From positions 1 to 39,816 of the IMG/VR virus record IMGVR_UViG_3300033141_004308: 39,816 nt of DNA; one strand, given 5' to 3'. Positions 15,367-21,808 of this stretch are shown in pieces. The position numbers were made by a program, and so were the translations under genes. Origin of the DNA: a virus. Each line of letters begins with the position of its first letter. Positions within the stretch are counted from its first letter, which is position 1. Under the pieces are notes generated by a model, which worked only from the letters and a program-made list of their open reading frames with translations, was not told where the DNA came from and made no database searches.

Positions 15367-15508
15367 CTAAAAGAATATAAGATATATTATATATATGTTT
15401 GTGATGTATATTTATTGTTTTGTAGTATATAATTAATAGAAATATTTATATATAAGTTGTTTTGAATTATTATTCATAACATTACTTTTTTTTGATATAT
15501 TTGTTTAA

Positions 15509-15541
15509 AAATTTATTGAACATTTTGAAAAAATATATGGA
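15509..15541 (+). repeat. 33-bp origin-region repeat, direct copy 1
   Basis: Starts AAATTTATTGAACATTTTG and ends AAAAAATATATGGA. It differs from the inverted copy at only a few bases. The spacing to the next direct copy is 192 bp. Confidence 0.8.
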
Positions 15542-15700
15542 TTTTTTTAGTAAAGTTTATATATGAGTTGTTTTTTGTCCTTGAATGTATTACCAAGTAA
15601 TACTTATTTTTTCAAAAATTATTTTACTTTTCCAAAAAATAAACATTTATTTTGAATTATAATTCATTATTCATTAAAGGGGTAAAAAAGGGTTTTTTTA

Positions 15701-15733
15701 AAATTCATTAAACTTTTTTAAAAAATATATGGA
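15701..15733 (+). repeat. 33-bp origin-region repeat, direct copy 2
   Basis: Starts AAATTCATTAAACTTTTTT and ends AAAAAATATATGGA. It lies just before the tandem 13-mers. Confidence 0.8.
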
Positions 15734-15742
15734 CTTTATTTA

Positions 15743-15781
15743 TTTACAATATTGTAAAAAAATATTGCAAAAAAATATTGT
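15743..15781 (+). repeat. Three tandem 13-bp iterons
   Basis: The units TTTACAATATTGT, AAAAAAATATTGC and AAAAAAATATTGT follow each other without gaps; the first contains the palindrome ACAATATTGT. They end 28 bp before the stop of the clamp-like gene. Iterons of this kind bind initiators or serve as unwinding elements; the role here is inferred. Confidence 0.65.
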
Positions 15782-15809
15782 AAAAAAATAAAAAGGGTTT
15801 AAGCAATTT

Positions 15810-16205
15810 TTAATATTCATTCATAGGTGCAATTATCATTATAAAGTGTTCATTCTCAACCCACAAGGGGTAATCCTTTTTTGCTTTTATGATTACGCTT
15901 TCTTGAAATACACTCATGAAATCAATTACTTGTTTTAGTAATTCACTTTTAACCTTAACTCTCGCTTCTAATGGTGTCTTGTCAGGTTCATATTCAAATG
16001 TGTTTTCTGTTATGCTTTCAACATCAGCGTATTTGTTTAAAAATTTTTTTGCTTGAATGGTTTTTCCTTGTATTGCGTAAACTCTGTTTTCACTCATAAT
16101 TATTTTGTTTTCTTGTTGTGTTAAGTCTATTGTGTTGTTAGAGACATTAAATAATTTATCAATTTTTTTTAATAATTTGATTTGTGTTTTTGTGTCAAAT
16201 TCCAT
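15810..16205 (-). CDS. Half-size sliding-clamp-like protein
   Basis: A 131-residue protein with GGTGATG before its ATG. The last 45 residues (KSELLKQVIDFMSVF, then SVIIKAKKDYPLWVENEHF and MIIAPMNE) follow the closing part of PCNA, where a helix is followed by a strand, an x-PL-x strand and a final strand ending Ala-Pro. The first half also alternates helix and strands as one clamp domain does. Archaeal PCNA has about 245 residues, so this would be a single domain. It lies beside the origin candidate. The resemblance is short and could be chance. Confidence 0.35.
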   Translation of the reverse strand: MEFDTKTQIKLLKKIDKLFNVSNNTIDLTQQENKIIMSENRVYAIQGKTIQAKKFLNKYADVESITENTFEYEPDKTPLEARVKVKSELLKQVIDFMSVFQESVIIKAKKDYPLWVENEHFIMIIAPMNEY

Positions 16206-16229
16206 TTTTCATCACCTTTTTATTTTTTA

Positions 16230-16266
16230 AACAAAAATATACACTACTTATTTATATACTTTTCTA
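16230..16266 (-). promoter_or_regulatory. Promoter with dyad, copy B
   Basis: Minus-strand AGAAAAGTATATAAATAAGT gives BRE and TATA for the clamp-like gene at 16205. The 26 bases at 16238-16263 match copy A (15145-15170) except at two positions. The two genes are therefore probably co-regulated. Confidence 0.65.
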
Positions 16267-16372
16267 TTTTATAAAAAAGTATTTAAATGAATATAGTTTT
16301 AAAGAAATAAAATATAAATTAAAGGAAAAAATTAAAGTAAAGTTATTAAAGGCATTAATTAAAGGCGTTTTT

Positions 16373-16594
16373 TTAAAATAAGGATTTTGTTAAGAAGTAA
16401 TACCAAAACCTTTTTTTCTTGTTGAATTTACTTATTAACCCATAAATTAAAGCTTTTATGGTTTTTAAATCCCATTTCTTGAGTTCTTGCCTATACGCTT
16501 TATTTTCTGTTAAAATCATTACTTTTTTAATGCCTTTAAGTGTTAAGTAGTATTCCGTGTTCTCTAATCCATAATTGTTAATGTTTAATCTCAT
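16373..16594 (-). CDS. Small basic protein of unknown function
   Basis: The ATG at 16594 overlaps the stop of the upstream gene (ATGA) and has AAAGGTG at a good distance; a GTG three codons earlier is less likely. The 73-residue product has a strand-rich start (YGLENTEYYLTLKGIKKV) and a very basic helical end. No family recognised. It is the last gene of the Ku-containing minus unit before a gap of 167 bp that holds the next promoter. Confidence 0.65.
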   Translation of the reverse strand: MRLNINNYGLENTEYYLTLKGIKKVMILTENKAYRQELKKWDLKTIKALIYGLISKFNKKKRFWYYFLTKSLF

Positions 16595-16827
16595 TTCTTG
16601 CACCTTTCTAATTCTTTGTGTAATTCTGTTAGTCTTTCATCAAAATAATTAAAGTATCCTTCTCTGTATTCATTATAATCTAATTCTCTTATTATGTCTG
16701 AAGCCCAAAATTTTGTTTCTCCGATTTCAATAAATCCCTCTGTTTTGTCTAAATAGTTTTCATATTCTTTTATGTATTTTTTTTCCATGTTTTCAATTCC
16801 TTTAATTTCCTTTTGTATTTCATTCAT
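16591..16827 (-). CDS. Small helical phage-type protein
   Basis: A 78-residue protein behind AGGTGGT, coupled to both neighbours by ATGA overlaps. The segment FWASDIIRELDYNEYREGYFNYFDE (given here in short as ASDIIRELDYNEYREGY) resembles short proteins of unknown function common in phage early regions. Ends are charged and helical. No activity can be assigned. Confidence 0.65.
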   Translation of the reverse strand: MNEIQKEIKGIENMEKKYIKEYENYLDKTEGFIEIGETKFWASDIIRELDYNEYREGYFNYFDERLTELHKELERCKK

Positions 16828-17462
16828 TTTTTACCACCTTTTGTAATTAAAAAAACATCTACAAATTTCTCATTAACTAAATCCTTCCATTTTAAACCGA
16901 TTTTGTTAATAATTTTTTCGTGGCAAGTAATTCCAACTCCTTCATTAAAGCGAGGTAAAACACCATACTTTAACCCATAACCAAATATGGTGTTGTTGTC
17001 TTTATAATCTTTTAATGACTTCTTTTTAAGGTAGTTTTCTTTAAATTCGTATAGTTTTTTTAATATTGCGGGATTGCTGTTTAATGCTTTTGCTGTTGCC
17101 GTGCTTAATTTATCATACCCGCACCCGCTTATAACTTTACTTACATAACCATCGTTAGTGTGTGCTTTACAAGTAGCCCCCCAAGTTCTGTTTTTTTTCC
17201 ACTCAATAGTAATAACAAAATCATAAAAGTTTTTTATTTTACTTATTTCTTCTAAGTGTTCTTGCAGTTCTCTTATTTCTTGTTGTTCTTTTTTTTCAAG
17301 AAATTTTAATAATTTTTGTTTAGGGTTTTTCTTATAATTCTTGTTATGCCAACCCATAACTATTTTTAAACCTTCTTCTTTTTCTTCTATTAATTTTTTA
17401 TGTTTTTCAAATTTGTTTTTAATCTCTTGAATTCCTAATTTTTCCAAGTTTTCAAATTTCAT
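16824..17462 (-). CDS. Conserved phage-type protein with GCGYDK motif
   Basis: The ATG at 17462 is chosen because GGTGATG lies just upstream; an ATG six codons earlier has no site. The 212-residue protein has a coiled N-terminal 80 residues and a C-terminal domain with WGATCKAHTNDGYVSKVISG followed by GCGYDKLSTATAKALN and GVGITCHEKI. That Gly-Cys-Gly-Tyr-Asp-Lys and Gly-Val-Gly-x-x-Cys arrangement recurs in hypothetical proteins of bacterial phages. The two conserved Cys and His could bind metal or act in catalysis; the role is unknown. Confidence 0.7.
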   Translation of the reverse strand: MKFENLEKLGIQEIKNKFEKHKKLIEEKEEGLKIVMGWHNKNYKKNPKQKLLKFLEKKEQQEIRELQEHLEEISKIKNFYDFVITIEWKKNRTWGATCKAHTNDGYVSKVISGCGYDKLSTATAKALNSNPAILKKLYEFKENYLKKKSLKDYKDNNTIFGYGLKYGVLPRFNEGVGITCHEKIINKIGLKWKDLVNEKFVDVFLITKGGKK

Positions 17463-17504
17463 TTTCACATCACCTTTCATATTTTTTAAATAAAAATAAA
17501 CAAA

Positions 17505-17526
17505 ACAAATATATAAAGTTTTCGCT
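17505..17526 (-). promoter_or_regulatory. Promoter for the 17462 gene
   Basis: Minus-strand CGAAAACTTTATATATTTG gives a BRE and TATA-like box, placing a start roughly 20 bp upstream of the ribosome site of the 17462 gene. It overlaps the stop of the upstream gene. Confidence 0.5.
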
Positions 17527-17708
17527 TATTCTGTGAGTTTTGCTTCAAACTCTGCTAATAAATTCAGGACTTCTCTTTCAAACCTGTTATAATCTTCCGC
17601 TCCGATTACAAACCTTGACAATCCCAAGCACTCCACCGCTTTATATATAATCTCTCGTGCGATGTAGTAGTTTAATCCTAAATCCTTGTCATCTTTTATT
17701 TCTCTCAT
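17526..17708 (-). CDS. Small protein downstream of Ku, 60 residues
   Basis: A helical acidic protein whose ATG overlaps the previous stop. The middle (YYIAREIIYKAVECLGLSRF) reads as a hydrophobic-faced helix. It is the third gene of the Ku unit. No family recognised. Confidence 0.65.
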   Translation of the reverse strand: MREIKDDKDLGLNYYIAREIIYKAVECLGLSRFVIGAEDYNRFEREVLNLLAEFEAKLTE

Positions 17709-17857
17709 TTCACACCGCCTTTGTTGTTATTGCTTGGTAGTAATAAAGGGATTTTAAGGTATTTTGTTATGAATTCTTTTTCGCTTTTGTATTTTTGTCT
17801 TATTTTTCTGTTCTTCCACGCCCGCTTATTTATTTCCTCTAACCATTTTTTCGCCAT
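17705..17857 (-). CDS. Small basic protein directly after Ku, 50 residues
   Basis: A 50-residue protein with GGTGG before the ATG at 17857 and an ATGA-type overlap with the next gene. The first 35 residues are very basic (KKWLEEINKRAWKNRKIRQK), the rest is proline- and leucine-containing. The gene lies 13 bp after the Ku stop, so it may assist Ku or simply be co-transcribed. Confidence 0.65.
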   Translation of the reverse strand: MAKKWLEEINKRAWKNRKIRQKYKSEKEFITKYLKIPLLLPSNNNKGGVK

Positions 17858-17870
17858 TTTTTACCACCTT

Positions 17871-18659
17871 TTAAGAGAATATTGCTTCAAAACTCTTTAT
17901 TGCTTGTTCTTGTTCTTGCGGTTTTTCAGCAATATAACCATTCTCCACTTTTTCTTTTATTGCTTCCATTAATTTGTAATTCTGCTCGTTCCTATACATC
18001 GCTATCTTGCAATCCTCGTTTTCAAAGTTTTTTAAGAAGTTTTTCACTAATTCTACTTGTTTATCATTCACATTAACTTTTAGGTTTTCAATATTAACTT
18101 TATCGTAATCCCTTATTTCATTATAGTAATAATATGTTTTTGCGATTAAATTACCCATCAAATCTGTTTCCACTCCAATTAAGTTCTCTTTGTTCCTAAT
18201 GTATGCTCTAAACCATAGTATCGAGTTCTCTTTTGATAATGCTTTCGCTATTGCTTTATAAAGTTGTTTTTCTGTTTCTGTTGCTTTTTTATCCAACCCA
18301 AGAGAGTAGTATTTACCACTTTCTGATAGTAATTTTTTCGCTTGCTTGCTTGTTTTAAGGAGCAAGCGTGCTTCATTAGGGTATATTGCTTTTATTTCTT
18401 TATCTAACAAAGGTAAGAACTCGTTTTTGCTTAACTCGTATCCTTTTATTATGTTCTCTCTATTTACTTTTTCTCCTTTTGCGTTAAAAACTTCATAGTG
18501 TATTGGAGTTAAAGTAATTGCGTCTAACATTCGTAGTTTTGGTTTTGAGTTTTCAATTATTGAATAGAGTTTTAAGTTTAGTGAAAAGCGGTTGAAATCG
18601 AAGCGTATTGTTGCTGTGGCTCTATTCACTTGACTTCTTTCAATTTGTTTTGTTTCCAT
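17871..18659 (-). CDS. ku: Ku homodimeric DNA end-binding protein
   Basis: A 262-residue protein of the size of bacterial Ku. It shows the family plan from end to end: the opening strand and loop IRFDFNRFSLNLKLYS (18-33), the HYEVFNAKGEKV then NIIKGYELSKNEFLPL block (54-84) that matches the Ku stretch leading to the conserved KGYE motif, YKAIAKALSKENSILWFRAY then IRNKENLIGVE (134-164), and TYYYYNEIRD (175-184), the Ku DEIRD-type motif. The C-terminal helical part and acidic tail follow. It should form a ring on DNA ends and recruit a ligase. The ATG has GAGGTGG upstream. A divergent promoter pair separates it from the plus-strand unit carrying the ligase. Confidence 0.9.
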   Translation of the reverse strand: METKQIERSQVNRATATIRFDFNRFSLNLKLYSIIENSKPKLRMLDAITLTPIHYEVFNAKGEKVNRENIIKGYELSKNEFLPLLDKEIKAIYPNEARLLLKTSKQAKKLLSESGKYYSLGLDKKATETEKQLYKAIAKALSKENSILWFRAYIRNKENLIGVETDLMGNLIAKTYYYYNEIRDYDKVNIENLKVNVNDKQVELVKNFLKNFENEDCKIAMYRNEQNYKLMEAIKEKVENGYIAEKPQEQEQAIKSFEAIFS

Positions 18660-18699
18660 TTTACCACCTCTTTTATTTTTTACAAAAATATAGAACCTT

Positions 18700-18735
18700 T
18701 ACATTTAAATACTTTATGGAAAAATATATAAACTC
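18700..18735. promoter_or_regulatory. Divergent promoters between Ku and the plus-strand unit
   Basis: Minus-strand CCATAAAGTATTTAAATG at about 18702-18719 serves Ku. Plus-strand GGAAAAATATATAAAC at about 18718-18733 serves the gene at 18755, with TATA-to-ATG spacing for a leaderless or nearly leaderless mRNA. The two boxes touch, so initiation in the two directions is probably mutually exclusive. Confidence 0.65.
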
Positions 18736-18754
18736 TTTTTTCCTAAAAAATTGT

Positions 18755-18979
18755 ATGGCAAAAGGAGAATTTGAAAATCAGGTTGCCTTAATACTCGCAA
18801 TTATAGGGTTTTTTGTTTATCCTTTTATTTTACTCCCTATTGCTTTGATTGTGGGGCATAAGGCGAAAGAAATAAGCGGTGGCAAGTATCAAACAGGGTT
18901 TAAGGTTGCGAAAGCACTTTTATGGGTTTACATTATTTGCATTATCTTGTTTGTTATTGCCTACGTTATTATTTTTTAA
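18755..18979 (+). CDS. Small two-helix membrane protein, DUF4190-like
   Basis: A 74-residue protein starting MAKGEFENQVALILAI. Two hydrophobic helices (about 9-32 and 50-72) flank a short loop GHKAKEISGGKYQTGFKVAK. This helix-loop-helix with a Gly-rich, basic connector is the DUF4190-like layout of many small archaeal and bacterial membrane proteins. The gene is first in the unit that continues with the tRNA and ligase. T runs after the stop (18983-19001) likely end its transcript. Confidence 0.7.
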   Translation: MAKGEFENQVALILAIIGFFVYPFILLPIALIVGHKAKEISGGKYQTGFKVAKALLWVYIICIILFVIAYVIIF

Positions 18980-18982
18980 CCC

Positions 18983-19018
18983 TTTTTTTTTCTTTTTTTT
19001 TAGAAAAGTATTTAAATG
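18983..19018 (+). promoter_or_regulatory. T-run terminator followed by tRNA promoter
   Basis: Long T runs at 18983-19001 follow the membrane-protein gene. They are followed at once by AGAAAAGTATTTAAATG (19002-19018), a strong BRE plus TATA that predicts a transcript start near 19043, just before the hairpin leader of the tRNA. Confidence 0.65.
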
Positions 19019-19045
19019 TTAGGTTCCTTTAATTATTTTAATCTG

Positions 19046-19086
19046 CAGAGAACCTCATGAGAGGCTCACGTATCTCGTGAGGGTTC
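19046..19086 (+). ncRNA. Hairpin leader of the tRNA transcript
   Basis: GAACC at 19050-19054 can pair with GGTTC at 19082-19086, enclosing the self-complementary CTCATGAG and a 6-bp hairpin CTCACG/CGTGAG (19065-19070 with 19076-19081). The right arm overlaps the first bases of the tRNA, so the fold competes with the tRNA acceptor stem. It may be a processing or folding control element. Confidence 0.45.
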
Positions 19087-19219
19087 CGTAATGGTGTAAG
19101 TGGTAGCACGCCAAGTTGTTATCCTCTTAACCATGATTTTAGTGTGGTGTGAGCACGCATTAAAATTGTGGGAGGGTAGCGTGTGGACTTGGAGGTTCGG
19201 GTTCAAATCCCATTACGGC
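19085..19219 (+). tRNA. Intron-containing tRNA-Asn(GUU)-like gene
   Basis: The acceptor arms CCGTAAT (19086-19092) and ATTACGG (19212-19218) pair fully; the D arm GTGT/GCAC with loop AAGTGGTA is canonical; the anticodon stem CCAAG (19111-19115) pairs with CTTGG (19188-19192). Between them lies an insert; if 19122-19186 (65 nt) is removed after position 37 the loop reads TTGTTAA, the tRNA-Asn loop. The insert folds on itself (ATTTTAGTG with CATTAAAAT), as archaeal introns do. The T loop TTCAAAT is standard but its stem is only GGG/CCC, one to two base pairs short. That defect makes function uncertain. Confidence 0.6.
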
Positions 19220-19238
19220 GGAACAATAGTAATCGCAT

Positions 19239-19272
19239 TATAGGAGGAAAAAAATCCTCCTATATTTTTTTT
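19239..19272 (+). terminator. Hairpin terminator after tRNA
   Basis: TATAGGAGGA (19239-19248) and TCCTCCTATA (19255-19264) form a perfect 10-bp stem with an A6 loop, followed by eight T residues. It has the exact shape of a bacterial intrinsic terminator; the T run alone would suffice in archaea. It separates the tRNA from the ligase. Confidence 0.85.
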
Positions 19273-19290
19273 CAAAAACTATTTAAAGTT
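19273..19290 (+). promoter_or_regulatory. Ligase promoter (leaderless)
   Basis: CAAAAACTATTTAAAGTTG (19273-19291) supplies BRE and TATA. The ATG at 19311 lies where transcription should start, and no ribosome site is seen, so the ligase mRNA is probably leaderless. Confidence 0.65.
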
Positions 19291-19310
19291 GTAGTGCTTA
19301 TTAATTCATT

Positions 19311-20105
19311 ATGTTTATGCTCTTACATAATTATGAGGGTGAAGGCACGCTTCCTTTTAAGGAAACAATCGCTGAACGCAAGTATGATGGCACTAACATT
19401 ATTTTAGTTGTTGAGAATGGCAAAGTAATTAAGGCGATTAACAGGCGTGGCGTTGATAAACTCTCATTCTTTCCTGAACTAAAAACAATTGATTTAAAGG
19501 GTTTTACGGGCAAGGTTTTAGGCGAGGTAGTTGTTCTAAAAAATGGCAAAGACGATTTTGGAGCATTACTCTCTCGTGAGAATACTACTAATCCATTAAG
19601 AAGAGAAATACTACAAAAAAAGCATCCTATTACTTTTATGGCTTATGATGTATTAACTGAAGCATCGCTTAAAGAACGCAAGAAACTTCTTTACGCTTTG
19701 TGCAGGGAAGCGAATAATGAATTCTTTCAATTCGTTAAGTTTTACTTACTCACTACTGAGGCGGAATTACTTGCTTTTAAGCAATTCTCTGTGGAGCAGG
19801 AGTGGGAGGGTATTATTCTTAAAGATTATAATAGTAGGTATGTTCCTAAGCGAAGTTATTCTTGGCTTAAGTGGAAGAATAAGGATGAGGTTGAGGGAGT
19901 GATTAAGAGGGTTGAGGAGGATGCTTACGGGAAGTTCAAGGCGTTCGTTAGAGTTCCGATTTGCTCTGAATTAGTTGGAGTTCAAGTGAATAATATAGGT
20001 TTTCAGCGTAAAATAAGGGAGGGTAGCACTAAAATCCTTATTGAGTATTTGGAATTAACAAAGAATGGTAGGTTAAGACAACCCGTTTGTAAAATGGTGT
20101 TTTAA
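19311..20105 (+). CDS. lig: ATP-dependent DNA ligase, compact
   Basis: A 264-residue nucleotidyltransferase. Motif I is KYDGTN (24-29; Lys24 is the AMP-accepting residue), motif III GEVVV (71-75), motif IV EGIILK (166-171) and motif V SYSWLKWKNK (182-191). The remaining 70 residues would form a small OB domain, so the enzyme is the minimal ligase type that works with Ku in prokaryotic end joining or in phages. A short or missing N-terminal DNA-binding domain is typical of such enzymes. It is encoded 650 bp from Ku in the opposite direction. Relationship to LigD-type ligase domains is inferred, and an RNA ligase cannot be fully excluded. Confidence 0.8.
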   Translation: MFMLLHNYEGEGTLPFKETIAERKYDGTNIILVVENGKVIKAINRRGVDKLSFFPELKTIDLKGFTGKVLGEVVVLKNGKDDFGALLSRENTTNPLRREILQKKHPITFMAYDVLTEASLKERKKLLYALCREANNEFFQFVKFYLLTTEAELLAFKQFSVEQEWEGIILKDYNSRYVPKRSYSWLKWKNKDEVEGVIKRVEEDAYGKFKAFVRVPICSELVGVQVNNIGFQRKIREGSTKILIEYLELTKNGRLRQPVCKMVF

Positions 20106-20267
20106 ATGGCTAAAACGTATAAAATGTATTTAAGGCGTTGTAAGAGGTGCGGTAAAATTTATTGGACAAAAGGTAGGAAGAGTCGTGTTTGTGCTGAATG
20201 CAAGAGGAAGGTTAAACCAAAATGGAACCCAAAACCTTATTGGGAGAGGTGTTTAAAAAATGAATAA
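20106..20267 (+). CDS. Zinc-ribbon protein, 53 residues
   Basis: Begins one base after the ligase stop. The protein carries CKRCG and CAECK 15 residues apart, a four-cysteine zinc ribbon, in a very basic context ending in WNPKPYWERC. It overlaps the start of the AAA+ gene by 8 bases. Likely nucleic-acid binding; its place between ligase and ATPase suggests a replication or repair accessory. Confidence 0.75.
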   Translation: MAKTYKMYLRRCKRCGKIYWTKGRKSRVCAECKRKVKPKWNPKPYWERCLKNE

Positions 20268-21351
20268 GAGTTTGCAAATTCACGTGTTGAAAAAAATTTT
20301 CAGGAAGCAAGGCTTCGCTCCTGACTCAATTGATTTTGAGGCTCTCGTGGATGGTTCACTCACTCTTCCCGAGAATATTACGCTTCTCGCTGAGAAGTAT
20401 GATTTCTTGCGTGAAGTTGATGTTGAAGCTCTTGAAACGCAGGCATTACAACATTATATTGATATTACTGAGCGGGAGGAGAGGGAGAGTTTTAAATCAC
20501 TCCCGCTTGATAAAAGCAAGAAACTCGCTAAATTGTTTAGGAATGCTGATGAGTGGATTAAGTTAACAGCGTTAAAGCATAATTATGGCTTAATTCTTGT
20601 TGGTAAGGGGGGTATGGGTAAGAGTTATAGGGTTTTTCAAGTGCTTAAAGGATTGGGTTTTGAGAAGGACACGCATTACGAATTACTCTCGGGGTATTCA
20701 ACACCGCTTGAATTCTATAATTATCTTTACAAGAATAAGGATAAGTTAATCGTGCTTGATGACTTGAACGGCTTGTTCGAGGACACGAAAGCAATTAGTT
20801 TGCTTAAAAGTGCTTTGTGGGGAACAGCAGGAAAAAGGTTTATCTCATACCAAACCACGAGCGAGAAGTTAAGAGTTCCTAATAAATTCGTGTTTGAGGG
20901 TTCAATTATTTTTATTTGTAATGAAATCCCGAATAATAAGGAGATTGAGAGTTTATTAACTCGTTGCGTTGTTATTAATTTTGATTTCACTCGTAAGCAA
21001 ATTCTTGAGATTTTGCACGAGATAGCATCGCAAGGGTATGGTTCTTTGTCGAGGGAGGAGTGTTTGGAAGTGTTTGAGTTCATTAAGGATAATACTGATT
21101 TAAGCACTACTAACTTGAATATTCGCACTCTCGTGAAAGCGTTGAAGTTAAGGGAAGCAAGTCCTCGTAAGTGGAGGACGCTTATTATTGATTTATTTAA
21201 TGATGATGAGACGATTAGACAATTGTTAGACATTATTAGGCAGTATTCAACAGCGAAGGAACGCATTAAAGCGTTTCAGGAGCTCACGGGTAAGAGCAGG
21301 GCGACTTATTATAATTATATGAAGAGATTGTCTAAAAGTCTAAATGTCTAA
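20260..21351 (+). CDS. AAA+ ATPase, replication-type
   Basis: A 363-residue protein. Residues 1-95 are helical; the ATPase core has Walker A GKGGMGKS (115-122), Walker B LIVLDD (163-168), sensor 1 in SIIFICNE (215-222) with Asn221, and an arginine in SLLTRC (about 235) as possible finger. The C-terminal 100 residues are helical and end with a helix-turn-helix-like region (GKSRATYYNYMKRL). The core resembles virus and plasmid replication ATPases and helicase loaders. It lies right after ligase and zinc ribbon. A loader or an origin-binding initiator role is possible. Confidence 0.75.
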   Translation: MNKSLQIHVLKKIFRKQGFAPDSIDFEALVDGSLTLPENITLLAEKYDFLREVDVEALETQALQHYIDITEREERESFKSLPLDKSKKLAKLFRNADEWIKLTALKHNYGLILVGKGGMGKSYRVFQVLKGLGFEKDTHYELLSGYSTPLEFYNYLYKNKDKLIVLDDLNGLFEDTKAISLLKSALWGTAGKRFISYQTTSEKLRVPNKFVFEGSIIFICNEIPNNKEIESLLTRCVVINFDFTRKQILEILHEIASQGYGSLSREECLEVFEFIKDNTDLSTTNLNIRTLVKALKLREASPRKWRTLIIDLFNDDETIRQLLDIIRQYSTAKERIKAFQELTGKSRATYYNYMKRLSKSLNV

Positions 21352-21357
21352 TTTGAG

Positions 21358-21555
21358 GTGTTGAGAATTCAAGAAAAAGAAATAATAAAGTTGGTTAAGC
21401 AAATTGAAGAAATTTTATTGACTGAATTTACTTCGAGCGATTTTTGTAGTTGTTATGAAGGTGACTTGCAAGGCATATATAAAGACGGAGTAAGAGAACT
21501 TATGAATAGGATTAAAGAGGTTGCATTAACAAATTTAAAAAGAAAGGGGAGGTGA
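21358..21555 (+). CDS. Small helical protein of unknown function
   Basis: A 65-residue protein; start is GTG at 21358 or TTG at 21361, both close to GAGGTG, so the exact first residue is uncertain. The first 25 residues are helical; a pair of Cys in SSDFCSCYEG is notable. It follows the AAA+ gene by 6 bp. No family recognised. Confidence 0.55.
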   Translation: MLRIQEKEIIKLVKQIEEILLTEFTSSDFCSCYEGDLQGIYKDGVRELMNRIKEVALTNLKRKGR

Positions 21556-21562
21556 AAGTGAA

Positions 21563-21793
21563 TTGAAATGCGAGTTTTGTGGAAAGGAATTAAAAAAACT
21601 AAATTTTAGTTCAAATGCGAGAGTGTGTGGGATAGCATACATGGATGAAAATAACAGGTTTATAATAGACGTGGAGGAAGAACTTGAATTATATGATTTT
21701 GAATTCTTTTGTCCATTCTGTTATGAAAAACTTGATATTAGTTATGCTGTTGATTTTTTAGAAAAGGAATTAAAGCATTTACTCAAGAGTTAG
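21563..21793 (+). CDS. Small zinc-ribbon protein, 76 residues
   Basis: A TTG start behind GGGGAGGTG. The protein opens with CEFCG and later has CPFCY, a four-cysteine zinc-binding pattern with a 45-residue insert of beta-strand character between the pairs. The last 20 residues form a helix. Function is unknown; a nucleic-acid role is plausible. Confidence 0.65.
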   Translation: MKCEFCGKELKKLNFSSNARVCGIAYMDENNRFIIDVEEELELYDFEFFCPFCYEKLDISYAVDFLEKELKHLLKS

Positions 21794-21808
21794 GGAGGTG
21801 ATTAAAAG

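Larger units (their letters stand above)
15115..15809. other. Gene-free AT-rich region with repeats, origin candidate
   Basis: This 695-bp stretch has no credible gene. It holds the promoter of the 14755-15105 gene, three copies of a 33-bp motif (one inverted), two copies of a 17-bp motif containing GAATTATAATTC or near it (15461-15477 and 15651-15667), TTTATATAT(A/G)AGTTGTTTT at about 15446-15464 and 15556-15574, and three tandem 13-mers at its end. Extreme AT content with iterated motifs next to replication-type genes is the usual look of an archaeal viral origin. No initiator gene was recognised next to it. Confidence 0.5.

Noticed and set aside
15334-15781. CRISPR array from the repeated motifs
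   Set aside because: Copies are in mixed orientation with unequal spacing and are near AT-only; no cas-like genes are present.
16184-16381. Plus-strand frame with a TATA-like element inside it (about 16274-16287)
   Set aside because: No start codon follows the promoter in frame, and the bases overlap known promoter sequence. A short antisense RNA is possible but unsupported.
19183-19407. Open frame running from the tRNA into the ligase
   Set aside because: It overlaps the tRNA, the terminator and the ligase gene in another frame; there is no ribosome site.
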